From NCBI GenBank assembly GCA_963971305.1, contig OZ020303.1, forward strand, positions 15,745,184 through 15,809,183: a DNA stretch of 64,000 bases, read 5' to 3'. The notes below the pieces were generated by a model, which was given only the letters and a program-made list of their open reading frames with translations, ran no database searches and was not told the DNA's origin. Every line of letters begins with the position of its first letter. The first letter of the stretch is position 1. The DNA comes from Arcuatula senhousia. Its lineage: Eukaryota > Mollusca > Bivalvia > Mytilida > Mytilidae. Positions 1-11,270 of this stretch are shown in pieces. Position numbers and translations under genes: made by a program.

Positions 1-529
1 TTTCGGTTTTTAGATTTATCCCCTAATTGTTCGCTAGCTAATTGTTCGCTACAATTGTTCGCTAGCTTGAGTCAAGTGGTTTTAAAACCTAATTTACTTA
101 TTACATGGTTTCAGTGTTTCCTTTTAGCTACACAAGAAGTTAAAGCCATGGACAGGGTATTACAGAAGCTTCTTTTTAGTTGTGTGTTCATAAGCTCAAA
201 AGCAGTTTCCACATACTCCCCTTTTTGTCATTGTGAAGTTAGATCTTTTGTTCTTGAAACTAAAATAGCTATTAGCACAAAGAAAGTCTTTGTTAAAGAA
301 AGTTTTATTTAAGCAATAGAGCATTGTGAATTTTTGAATTGTACTAGGTTGTGTCGCGTACTCTTATTCCATGTATCTTCTACGTACAACTTGTAACGAA
401 ATGTGTGCATCAATATAAGCTCTAAACATGGCTGCGTTTATGTTCTAGATGGAGATGAGTGGGGGAATTGTTGCTTTTATCATTTCTTTATTATTGAAAG
501 TAAACGGATTCCTTGAGATATAAATGTAC
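1..529. other. No gene seen; short 15-bp tandem repeat
   Basis: Presumed intron on the downstream side of the minus-strand exon at 530-761. Positions 26-74 hold three near-copies of AATTGTTCGCTAGCT. No other coding exon was recognised in this stretch. Confidence 0.4.
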
Positions 530-761
530 CTACTGGTATCTCTGTAATAAATCACCACGTTAGATATATACACCTGGCCCGTAAAAGATAACATCCACCA
601 AGCAACTCGTTTTCTTCCGCCCGTAGCAGTACACGACTTTGGAAGTGCATAAAAATCATGAGTCGGTCCCCCTTCGATAGCTAGATTTGCTGGATAATAA
701 CCACCAGTGGTATACGTAGAACTCTGGGAAGCTTGCACGTCGCTTCTTTTTGACAGGTTTT
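530..761 (-). CDS. Exon of a galactose-binding (fucolectin / F5-8C-like) domain protein
   Basis: A single internal exon read on the minus strand. A CTGTGCAG acceptor precedes base 761 and a GTACAT donor follows base 530. Two bases finish a codon from the previous exon, and two bases are left for the next. The 76 complete codons start NLSKRSD and contain the hallmarks of bivalve fucolectin/F5-8C domains: QASQSSTY near the start, YPANLAIEGG, a lone SCTAT cysteine, AWWMLSF and VYISNVVIYYR near the end. In molluscs this N-terminal domain often precedes EGF-like repeats in secreted or membrane proteins (MEGF10/CED-1-like or fucolectin-related); that is family knowledge. The neighbouring exons are not visible: downstream exons would lie left of the window, and the signal-peptide exon was not found. 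It could be an orphan or pseudogene exon, although both splice sites and the frame are intact. Confidence 0.65.
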
Positions 762-934
762 CTGCACAGAAATGAATTTATAACACGTCCGTTAAAATAT
801 TCATTACTAATTACATATGTTATCCAAGCATGCATAATTTTTTTTTAATCAGAAATAGGCTAAAGTATTTGAATTAAACTAAAATTTGTTTAAAGTCACA
901 TGTTTACGTCCAAAACCATGGGTACATTTTCTAC

Positions 935-1722
935 TCTTTTTAGAATTGTGGATTTCCTATGTTATGGTTTGGTGCATGCTCTTTATTTTTCTTAGATATG
1001 GTGCACTTGTATATGAGATTGTATCTCATATGTATAATTAGCATCTTAATTTATTTAAATTCTAAAACCTAAGGTTCAACTCTCTCATTAACTATACTAG
1101 TATTTTATATAATTGAATACCGGTATTCGGATTTCATTCGGTTTTATATAATTTCAACGCATTTAAGAATTAAGGATTTCCTATGTTTGGGTTCTAGTGC
1201 TGCTGATGAGGAATAAAATTCCAAAATGGCCATACAGCTCGTAAAAATGAATTGCAGTTGGCGTTTACATATGTGTTAATGTCTCATGTTCATTTACTCC
1301 ACATCCTTTTAGTTATTACAGGAGTTTGTCTTTGCCGTGTGGGGTTGGTAGAACAATTCATTGTGTTTCAGATGTATGCTCTTTTTTTCTTAGATATGGT
1401 GTACTTGTACATGAGATTGTATCTCATGTGTACACTTTCTTTATAATAATTATCATCTTAATCTATTCAATTCCAAACCCTAAGGTTCAACTCTTTCCAT
1501 CGTAGTTGTCCTTAACTGTATTCGATATCATTGAATATTCGGATTTCATTCAGTTTTATGTATTTTCAACACTTTTTAAAATTGTTGATTTTCTATGTTT
1601 GGGTTCTAGTGCTGCTGGTGAGGAATAAATTTCCGAAATGGCCAGACAGCTCATAAAAAATAATTGCATTTGGAGTTTACATATGTGAAATTGTCTCATG
1701 CTCATTTATTCCATATCCTTTT
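935..1722. repeat. Two diverged tandem units of about 410 bp
   Basis: The phrase CTTAGATATGGTG..CTTGTA with TGAGATTGTATCTCAT occurs near 993 and again near 1398. TTGGGTTCTAGTGCTGCTG occurs near 1185 and near 1600. Each unit ends in a CATATCCTTTT or CACATCCTTTT-like sequence. The copies differ by many substitutions, so the duplication is old. A stray piece of the unit recurs near 4312. The small ORFs here are not conserved between units and are not called as genes. Confidence 0.6.
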
Positions 1723-2343
1723 TTATAAAATATAGTAAAATTTGATTAAGCAGTGTCTTCGAAGGAAAAATTAAGCAGGTCTAGGAGTTAGGTCAGTCTA
1801 CGTCCATCGATCTGTCAGTCCAAATATTTTGTATCCGAATCTCAAAATCTTACGCCGAATCTTTCTAAAATTTAACAGCGAAAACAGATTTTTAAAAAGT
1901 GTACCTCCATCTTAGATTAGCTAGGATCAACTTAAAGGAAGACATTTACCTTGTGTGTTTGTCTGCTTTACTATCACTAAAATAAATAAACTGGTGCAAA
2001 ATCTTTTCATCTTTAGATGACCTGAAATGGAATATATTTCAGATAACAAGCTTTGAAAGAGTACTAAACACTTTGAAGTCGTAACGTAGGTGGGTGTCTT
2101 TATTAATCCCAGCCTTTCCCCATATTAGAATCATATTAATCAAGAACTACATTTTTACTCTATGATTCGATTTATGATGATCTTTATCGCTGATTTGTTT
2201 TTGTTTTCTTTTTGTCCTTATCTATTCTCTTTTTCTTTCTTTTTCAAACTTCCAATTGTCGCCATGTTCAGGATTTTTTGCTCTACGGCTTTTGAAAATT
2301 GCACATTCTAATGAAAAAGTAGAAACTTTTTTTTTATAATATT
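1723..2343. other. No gene seen; AT-rich, T-rich toward 3' end
   Basis: I see no exon with coding signature, no RNA gene and no clear repeat boundary here. The tail (2190-2343) is T-rich and leads into the hairpin start of the next repeat. Confidence 0.4.
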
Positions 2344-4130
2344 AGCTCATCTAGGTGAGCTATTACCATCACTTGGCGTCCGTTGTCGTCGTCGTCGTCT
2401 GTCGTCCGTTAGCAATTTTTCTAAAATCTTCTCCTCTGAAACTACTGATCAGAATTTATTGAAATTTGGTATAAATGATCCTTATGGTGTCTTGCACCAA
2501 ACTATAGTTTCGATTTTTAATTCGTCAAAAAACATGGCTGCCGTTACTAAAAATAGACAAGGGGGGGGGTCAGACTACTGTCTTTGGCCTGTAAATCAAA
2601 AAGTAGTAGAGATAGATGAAATCTGTTGCAACCCTACTGATTCAGCTTCAAAAGTTCTACACAAGTCTCTATTCGGTCGAAATTGTCAGATTATCTCTTA
2701 TAGGGGTTACAGCCCCTCAAAGGTGAAAAATTAGCGTTTTTTCATGTTTTTGGCTTATAGAATGAAAACTATTGCAGATAGAGAAAAGCAGTTGCTTGCT
2801 TAAATGTTAAGCTCATTTAGCTCTACAAAAAAGTCTCCATAGGGTCGAAGTTGTCAGATGACCCCTTATAGGGGTTATAGCCCCTTAAAGGCGAAAAATA
2901 GTGTTTTTGGCCTATAAAATGAACACTATTGCAGATAGAGAAAAACTGTTGCTTGCTTAAATGTTCAGCTCATGTAGCTCTATAAAAGTCTCCATTGGGT
3001 CGAAGTTATTAGATGACCCCTTATAGGGGCTACATCCCCTTTAAGGCAAAAAAATGTGTTTTTTGTCTAAAAATGAAAGCTATTGCAGATAGGGAATTAA
3101 ATGTTTTGCTAATTTAGCTCTACAAAAGTCTCCATAGGGTCTAAGTTGTCAGATGACCCCTTATAGGGGGAACAGCCCCTTAAAGGCGAAAAATAGTGTT
3201 TTTGGCCTATAAAATGAAAACTATTGCAGATAGAGAAAAGCTTTTGCTTTCACAAATGTTCAGCTCATTTAGCTTAACAAAAGCATTCATAAGGTTGAAG
3301 TTTTCAGATGACCCCTTATAGGGGTAACAACCCCTTAAAGGCGAAAAAGAGTGTTTTTGGCTTATAGAATGAAAACTGTTGCAGATAGGGAAAAGCTGTT
3401 GCTTGCTTTAGGGTCGAAGTTGGTAAGATGACCCCTTATAGGGGTTACAGCCCCTTAAAGGCGAAAAATAGTGTTTTGGGCCTATAGAATGAAAACTATT
3501 GCAGATAGAGAAAAGCTGTTGCTTGCTTAAATGTTCAGCTCATTTAGCTCTACTAAAGTCTTCATAGGGTCTTGGTTGTCAGATGACCCCTTATAGGGGC
3601 AACAGCCCCTTAAAGGTGAAAAATACTGTTTTTGGCCTATAGAATGAAAACTATTGCAGATAAAGAAAAGCTGTTGCTTGCTTAAATGTTTAACTAATTT
3701 AGCTCTACAAAAGTCTTCATAGGGTCGAAGTTGTCAGATGACCCCTTAAATGCAAAAAATAGTGTTTTGGCCTATAGCAAATAGAGAAAAGCTGTTGCTT
3801 GCCTAAATGTTCAGCTCATTTAGCTCTACAAAAGCATTCATAGGGTTGAAGTTGTCAGATGACCCCTTATATGGATTACAGCTCCTATATTAACATGTTT
3901 TCATGTTTCGGCTTAATTATATAATGAAAACTATAGCAGATAAAGAAAAGTGATTGCTTGCTTAAATGTTCAGTTCATTAAGCTCTTAACAAAAGTCTCT
4001 ATAGAGTCAAAGTTGTCAGACGACCCTTTAAATAACATTTTGCATGTTTTTGGCCTACAGAATGAAAATTATTGCTGAAAGAGAAAAGCTGTTACTTGCT
4101 TAAATGTTCAGCTTATTTAGCTCTACAAAT
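2344..4130 (+). repeat. Decayed AGCTCA-hairpin element with an array of about 150-bp units
   Basis: It begins after a T-run with the hairpin AGCTCATCTAGGTGAGCT (2344-2361), then CATCACTTGGCGTCCG and a GTC-rich stretch. This is the same opening as the better preserved element at 54370. It is followed by about ten tandem copies of a unit of roughly 120-170 bp, marked by AGATGACCCCTTATAGGGG followed by CCCCTTAAAGGCGAAAAA, at about 2691, 2859, 3011, 3151, 3306, 3427, 3580, 3739, 3857 and 4018. Units differ by indels and substitutions, and the last two are the most eroded. No clear 3' hairpin was found. The reading frame at 2459-2734 lies within the element and is not called as a gene. Confidence 0.7.
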
Positions 4131-4212
4131 CCTATAAAATGAATTAAATGTAATAGAAACAAAAATTTGATTGTTACACGTTTTTGTTGTTGTTTTTGTT
4201 TTTGTTTTTTGT

Positions 4213-5170
4213 ATATAATTACGTAACAGGGAATGTGCGTGATTAGGGATTACGTGTCACCCCTAGAAATTCTAAATATGCATTTAGACATATTTTTTTT
4301 TTATTTCTTATGTTTGGGTTCTAGCGCTGCTGATTCGATTTTTAATTTCAAGCCGGGCTTCCAACATTTTGTGCCCTTGCTTCACTTAAGATGAGACTTC
4401 TTGGTTAATTTTGCGTTTCTTTTGAGATTCTTTTTTTACTTAAATGTCTGTTAATAAATTTAGAAAATAAATTGAAATCTTACAACATGTCAGATAAAAA
4501 ACGACAGCTTTTATTCATCATTATCTATCCATTTTTAGAATTTCTGATTAGTTTTTAGGTTTATTCTTCTTCTTGTGTAGAAAGATTCATACTTCAAGTG
4601 TGACCACATCTACTATCAGACCTGCTTGTATGAAACTTTGGACCCAAGTTTCTATCCAGTCTTCCTCATGACAGTTTTGTAAGCTTGTATACCCAAAGTA
4701 CATGTAGGTTAGATTTGATTCAGTGATACAATGAACGCACATATTTTCTACGTGAAAATCAAATATCTCGGACCATTAAGAACTAGCATTTACATAAAAT
4801 AGTTAATAATTCAAAACAACATTATTGAATGGAAACATGTATCTAAACAATGAGATTTTGTTTCTTATGCTTAAAAAATACTCTTATATTTTGGGCATAT
4901 ATAGGCGGCTTTAAATTTTAATAGGTATACATGCTATGTAAAAAAAAACGAAGTGTTAGCCTAACATGAGGTAAATAGAAGTGGTGTACCTAGTGTATTA
5001 TTGAAGTGTACTCGCAATTAAAGTCAGCTTTCAGGAATAACATGTATTATTTTCAAAAAAAAATCAGGGATTATGTGTAATCCCTAGAAATTTTAGGGAT
5101 TGCATGTATTCCCTAAAACAATCAGTGATTACGTAAAATCCCCCACATTCCCTGTAACATATAGATATAA
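4213..5170. mobile_element. Possible inverted-repeat element
   Basis: The left edge carries ACAGGGAATGTG followed by GATTAGGGATTACGTGT. The right edge, read on the minus strand, carries TTACAGGGAATGTGGGGGAT with further GGGATTAC-type repeats. The termini are degenerate and no target duplication was found. Nothing coding is seen inside. Confidence 0.4.
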
Positions 5171-5973
5171 TTTCCGTTCTCATGGTTCTACACGACGAAA
5201 ATGACTGTGATTTTTGAGTTTGTGATGTCGTGGGTAGATATTTTTGTTTTTTATGTGTAATCTGAGTATTCAAAATGTATTTTCATATATATTTTTTTTA
5301 AATTGAAATGAAATAATTCAAAATACGTTCAATTAAAATCACGGTAATGCACTTGTAATTTCAATCCGTTTTAGTTGTACAATGTAAGTTTACTCATGTA
5401 TGTGTATAAACTATGGAAGGTAATCTCCGCCACCTTCAAAAATTTTATATTTTAAATTCTTATTTTCTGTTTCATTTATTTTATATTCTTTATTTCTTAT
5501 TTTACATTTTCTCTATTCTATTTTGACAATTCTATATTTTATATTTCATATTTTATATCTTAAATTACATTTTATTAATTTTGTATTCCTCATCTCTTAT
5601 TCTATAATTTGTATAATGCCAATACGGGTTTTCTGTATTTTACATTTCAATTCTGAAGAATCATTCAAACAAAATGCATTTATCTTCGTCCCTCTTTCCT
5701 TTCTTCATTATTCCTTCGTCTTATTTCTAATATTTTAATAAAAAATAATCCATTCTACATTCTATTCGTTCATGTAACCTACAAACATTACTATTTCTCA
5801 CTTTTCTACATTTTGTTTCTTCATATTGATGCATTTTAACAGGTGGCGGATTTTACGCATTTGTTAAATTTGTTAAATTATGACGACAGATGGCGCTGTT
5901 AACATAATAATGCTGACACGGATCGAGTTACTGCGTTGTGAAACAAAATTGAAACGAAATTTTAATGGACGAG

Positions 5974-6544
5974 CCCGGGGGGCTACTTACTATTATTTAG
6001 ATGGTATGAGTGTGCCGCAGGAAAGGGTCATGTTTTTGTTATCAAGTTGTCTTAAACAGGGTATCTTTTTCACGCCTGCTGTCTTAAACAGGGTTACTAT
6101 TTCAAATTGCCGTCCTGCTGGTCAAGCTTTCATAAGAAATTGTAACAAAAACAAAACAAACAAAACTACATTTTGGGTATTGGCATACATGTAGACCTGT
6201 AACTAGCCTTTGCATGGTATTAATTTCGATATTATCACAGTGATCGAATGATCACAGGACGGGAATAACTCCTGAAAATATTGCTGCCCCATACATGTAT
6301 ATAAAGAATCAAAGAAATGGTTCAAACAAAGGTATAAAACCCAAATTAATTTATTGAATGTGTCTTAAACAGGGTCTAATTTTTGTTGTTTTTGTCTTAA
6401 ACAGGGTCTATTTTTTGTTGTTTTTGTCTTAAACAGGGTGTATTTTTCCGTACTTCCTGTCTTAAACAGGGTCCATTTTTAAGAGGCTATCGGCACAGTA
6501 ATACTCAAATTCTTGGCAAGTAGCCCCCCCCCCCCCCCCCCGGG
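5974..6544. mobile_element. 571-bp insertion with GGGGGCTACTT ends and 8-bp target duplication
   Basis: The ends are CCCGGGGGGCTACTT and its mirror AAGTAGCCCCCC...CGGG. The flanks are TGGACGAG (5966-5973) and TCGACGAG (6545-6552). The homologous site in copy 2 (around 14938-14945, minus strand) is uninterrupted TCGACGAG, so this is a true insertion with an 8-bp duplication, as hAT-like elements make. Inside, TGTCTTAAACAGGGT occurs six times (6048, 6080, 6361, 6393, 6425, 6458). It carries no transposase. The right-hand poly-C run may be length-variable. Confidence 0.75.
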
Positions 6545-7120
6545 TCGACGAGGCACAGTTTGTGATGATATAAGGGACTAATTTATTGAGCGCTATATGT
6601 TGATGGGATCGGATGTCCATGCATGGGACCCCTTCCCAACAAAAAGGTAATAGGTGTCTGGGATGTCTGAAAATCGCTATAAGAGCATACCGTTTGTCAA
6701 ATCTGCCGGTCAAATTTCAATTGATTATCAAGTTGCTTGCCGAAATTTTTCATATCGGGCTCAGATCCTAATAGGAAGTAGGAGTCCGACAGGTCTTTAG
6801 CAATAATTAATCAAAAATGCCATATTATACCAAATTTGGTTTGTCACGTTATGATTTAATGTTCCCTCTCAACATTTATTTGTACGGATGTTTAATTATT
6901 AACGTAAAGTTTCACTTTAGGGTTGTTAGTACATGTAAGTCAGTTATTATTTCTGGCCAGTCAGGCTTTCCGTATAATGTTCTGATGATATTGAACTACT
7001 TGCATGTCAGTGTCACAAACCCCAGTAGATCTATGGGAAAATCAGAGTTACCTCTTTAGGTAACTTTTACTGACAAGCCTCAGATAAATAGTTTGTCAAA
7101 CCTAATTTTAAAGCTCAGTT

Positions 7121-8606
7121 TAGGCACGAACCATTTTCATACGGTGGGGGGCCTGGGATTTTGTAACCTGATATTATTTTTTTTTTCTGTCCAAATCAAA
7201 GTTACAATTTTTTTTTCTACCCAAAGCAAAATCATATTTTTTTTTCCAGACCAATCCAGAAAATTTTTTTTTTTTTACATTTGTTTTTTTCTTTTCGTAA
7301 GTTTACAGGTCGTTTATCAATTGTGTGAATTAGGCCAGGTTTTGGACTAATTTATTCTCATTGTAAGTAACATTCATATATTTTAAAGACAAATGGGTTA
7401 TGTGGAATAAGTCAAACAAGGAGATGAAATATGCATTGGACAATTGTATTTTGATTTTGAATATATGCATATTCAAAACATACATATATTTATAGGAAAA
7501 TGGGAAATAGGGAGACGTGGCAAATACGTCAGCCAACCTCTATTGAAAGCACGAAGTAAAAAAATAAAATAATTAAAAATCAGAATCCCCAAAATAAACA
7601 TTCAGTATATAGCAATATTAATCTAAATGGACAATAGACAAAGTCAAATAGCTGGGTATCCAAAGTCCAAAATTTGTTTCTTTTATAAATATACTTTTTT
7701 TTTTTCAATATGTGAAATCTTATTCTAAAACTTATCAAAACTAGAAGTTAAAGCAATATTCATTTGTAATTGCCCTGGTAACCTTGTCACATAGGGGACT
7801 TATCACATGGTTACCTTTTAGGTTCACCTTTTGGCTTCAAAGTTTTCAAAAGTTAATTTCCCTGAAACAGCAAGTCAACTAGGGATTGAAATAGGACAAA
7901 GAAGCCAATAAGGGATCATAGAAAAACAAGCCTTTTGATTTGGTTAAAGATCCTGCGTAACTAGCATACTAAACAGACATGGGGATCGCTAAAGGCCTCA
8001 AAAGCTTTTGGGTAAATGATGCAAAATCATCCATTCTTGTGATTTCCTGAAAGCTAATCATGATATTTAGATTTCATAATTATTTTTAAAAAAATCATCA
8101 TATGAACTACAAAACAACACAAGAATGCAGTTGGAAATATAAGAAATCTGTGAAGATTGACCAATGCCGTCTTATAGACATTTCTGGATCTACCAGTGGG
8201 ATGGGGAGGTATTTAATATATATATAATTTTATTTGCCAAGCGGGACAACAGGTTCATACCATAACAGAACAAAACTATCTATGTATGCATGTACTAAAC
8301 ATATTAAAAGTGATACTATTTTGTAACACAATTCATTATAATTTCAAAATTTGAAACTTTTGCAAAAGGCAATGATGAATAAGGTGATGTATGCCGAGCG
8401 AAGCGAGCCAGAAAAAAAACAGGCTTTTATCATTTGAGTTCAAAGGATGTATATTATATTTATTTTTGAAATTTATGAATATTTATTTATTTATTTTTTC
8501 AGCTCCATTAGGACCATTTTTATTTTTTTTCTCTAAAAATTGGAATTAATATTTTTTTTTGAAAAAAATCCCAGGCCCCCCACCAAAAGAAAATGATTCG
8601 TGCCTT
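7121..8606. mobile_element. 1.5-kb element with imperfect inverted ends
   Basis: The left end TAGGCACGAACCATTTTC followed by GGTGGGGGGCCTGGGA is matched, inverted, by TCCCAGGCCCCCCACC...GATTCGTGCCTTA at 8575-8607. Both ends are followed inward by T-rich tracts. No transposase ORF is visible, so it is probably non-autonomous. It lies inside the 2.45 kb that copy 1 has and copy 2 lacks. Confidence 0.65.
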
Positions 8607-8619
8607 ACAAGCAGTGTTA

Positions 8620-8850
8620 CCTAAGTTCTTTTCGTAGACTCGATCCGTTCTTCCTCCCGTCCGTCAAACTCTCTGTCTCCAACGCCTTGGTGGATTTTCC
8701 AAATATTTCTAAATCATTCTTATATTGATGTACATACATATGCATCTTCTATTTTATAATTTGATTTAACTCATTGTTGTGGGACCGGGTATTTTTTTTT
8801 GCAAGTTTTCTTTGTAAGCTGCGACTCGCATTTTTCTAGTTGATTATTAA
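8620..8850 (+). repeat. Decayed member of the CTCC/CCTTGGTGGATTTT element family
   Basis: CCGTCCGTCAAACTCTC, then GCCTTGGTGGATTTTCC, and a tail with GTAAGCTGCGACTCGCATTTTTCTAG resemble, in the same order, the intact element at 57537-58113. The 3' hairpin has decayed. Confidence 0.5.
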
Positions 8851-9224
8851 TATTCATCACATCTTTTAAGAAATATAAAGAGATCGAAATTTCATTATTT
8901 TCGGACGATGCAAAATGAATTTAAAAAATAAGTCTTATATGTTATGCAATTAAGGGAATTTCGATACAGAAGGTATTAGCGAGTAGGGCAACACCATAAT
9001 CTGTTGGTTCGATCCACCTCAGGGGTTAAGAACTCATGGACTTATAGTTCGACTCCCTTTCTCTTCTGACACCATTTGCGAGGCTGGTCTCAAGAAACGA
9101 TTCTAGTTATTCGGAATTATCGAATTGCCCCGTGTACATCTATGGGGGAACAATACCTTCTGTGCCTTAAAGACCCCTAAGGTACACTTAAATTAAGACC
9201 CCTTTGTATATAGTTCTATATTCT

Positions 9225-9495
9225 GTGCGGGGCCCTGGTGGAGAATAGGCGCGCAGCAGAGCCTAGCTTGTCGCAAGAGGCGACTAAGGGTCTTGGGATT
9301 CTATTTACGGGTCAGTGCTCAGCCCACAGAGTGACCAAGGTGTATACCCTAGGTAGCTGAATTAGGTGGCCCTCGTTCGCGAGGGTTGTCAGGTCTATAA
9401 TTCGAAAACCGTGACCGCTGACCATAGTGGGCCAACGTGTGTGGAGAGTGCCACGCTTTATGCACGTCTAAGACCCCTTTGTGGACCGCCAAGTA
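9225..9495 (+). repeat. Dispersed SINE-like repeat, copy 1
   Basis: It contains CAGAGCCTAG, GTCGCAAGAGGCGACTAAGG, TCTTGGGATTCT, GTGCTCAGCC, GTGGCCCTCGTTCGCG, TGTCAGGTCTA, GACCGCTGACCATAGTGG and a GTGGACCGCC end. The same order is found at 23760-24030. I see no complete polymerase III promoter, so the SINE label is tentative. Confidence 0.5.
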
Positions 9496-10489
9496 GTGTA
9501 CCTAAATTTTTTGCCCCTACCCACCTCTCCCCCTTTTCCCGTGGTTTTTCAAATTTGCCATTTCCTTTGTTTTATATCATCATCATCTTTATCATTTCAT
9601 GTTCATTTTCGCCTTACCTTCGAAGCAGAGCGGGACATATATAGGTGTTACTTTACTGGCGGCGGTGTCAACTTTTTGGGTAAGGTTTTATGAGCACCTT
9701 CATATCTCAAGAACTATAGGTCCAAGATTAATGAAACTCGGTATGCATATGCCCTAGTAGTAGCTTAGCACAGCTGCATCCCCATCTTTTGACCTTGATT
9801 TCCTGGTTGAGTGACTTTGATTATTTTATTGCATATAGAAATGTTTAAGTTCTATAAACACCTTTTGATCTGAGAAACTGAAAATCCTTATAACTGCGAA
9901 ATATAGTGGAAGTAAGAAAGCATTATTGTTTCTGGTGGTACCGGTAGGCGAGACATACTTTAGTGTTAACTCTTGTATCATCCTTTCATGTTCATCGCCT
10001 TCCACGAAAATAAGAATCCAACAATCTGTTCTTTTTACATTGATTCCTATGAGCAACACGAACAAACCACGAAATTAAGAATTCAATAAAATGTCCTTGT
10101 TGGATAAACTACGAAAATTGATACCCACGAAAATAAATGAATCCACAGTAACCTATAATATAGTGTTGCGAGGGCGTAAAACACCAACGCACTCACTGCA
10201 GTTCGATAACAGCAGTTTAAATGATAGCCGCTAGAAAGGCACACTCGCAAACTGCAAACTGGAGAGAGATTAATAGAAGCAATAAGCTTGTTTTCCAATC
10301 TGAAATATATGATTATATGAATACGTTTAAACTAATCAACAAAGGCAAAGTCGGTGGTTTCTTCCGGGTACTCCGGTTTCCTCCACCATTAAAACTGACC
10401 GCCCTACATGGCCCAGGTGCGTCGATAATGGGCGTTAAACACCAACACACACACACACGAATCAAATAAGGGTTAGACTGGTAAGACCA

Positions 10490-10538
10490 TGACCGAATGG
10501 AAAACAGTAACTTTAAGTTACTGTTTTCCATTCGGTCA
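10490..10538. repeat. 49-bp perfect hairpin (24-bp arms, 1-nt centre)
   Basis: TGACCGAATGGAAAACAGTAACTT is followed after one base by its exact reverse complement. The equivalent place in copy 2 (near 13418-13445) has only one arm, so the inverted duplication arose locally in copy 1. Confidence 0.85.
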
Positions 10539-11270
10539 GTGGGTCGAAATGATTTGACAATCGATGAAGTGAAACACAGATTGGTTACATAAATTTACTC
10601 ATTTAATGAATTTATTACCAACTGGCCCACTCTGGTGCGGAATTCTTGGTCACCTCTAATGATTTGGGGGGTTTAGACAGGTTGTATAGAGGGAGGAGAT
10701 TTGAAGCGGGGAGTAAAAGGTTGGTCGACTGTAATTTGTCTTGTTGCCTCAAATAAAAATTTTGGGGCAGATTTGACAAACGGTGTGCTCTTATAGCGAT
10801 TTTCAGACACCCCAGACTCCTATTACCTAAGACCTGTCGGACTCCTACTTCCTGTAAGGATCTGACATGATAATCAATTGAAATTTGACCGGCAGATTTG
10901 TCAAACGGTATGCTCTTATAGCGATTTTCAGACACCCCAGACTCCTATTACCTTTTTGTTGGGAAGGGGTCCCATGCATGGACATCCGATCTCTTAAACA
11001 TATAGTTCTCAATAAATTAGTCCCTTATATCATCACAAACTGTGCCTCGTCGATTAAAATTTTGTTTCAATTTTGTTTCACAACGCAGTAACTCGATCCG
11101 TGTCAGCATTATTATGTTAACAGCGCCATCTGTCGTCATAATTTAACAAATTTAACAAATGCGTAAAATCCGCCACCTGTTACAATGCATCAATATGAAT
11201 ATATCAAACAAAGAAACAAAATGTAGAAAAGCGAGAAATAGTAATGTTTGTAGGTTGCATGAACGAATAG

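Noticed and set aside
2645..4130. CRISPR-like regular repeat array
   Set aside because: Units are about 150 bp without the short repeat/spacer pattern, in eukaryotic DNA, and without cas genes. It is an ordinary degenerate tandem array.
8977..9014. tRNA-like A box (TAGCGAGTAGGG) and B box (GGTTCGATCC)
   Set aside because: The boxes are only 28 bases apart, too close for a tRNA, and no cloverleaf closes around them. It may be chance or a badly decayed SINE head.
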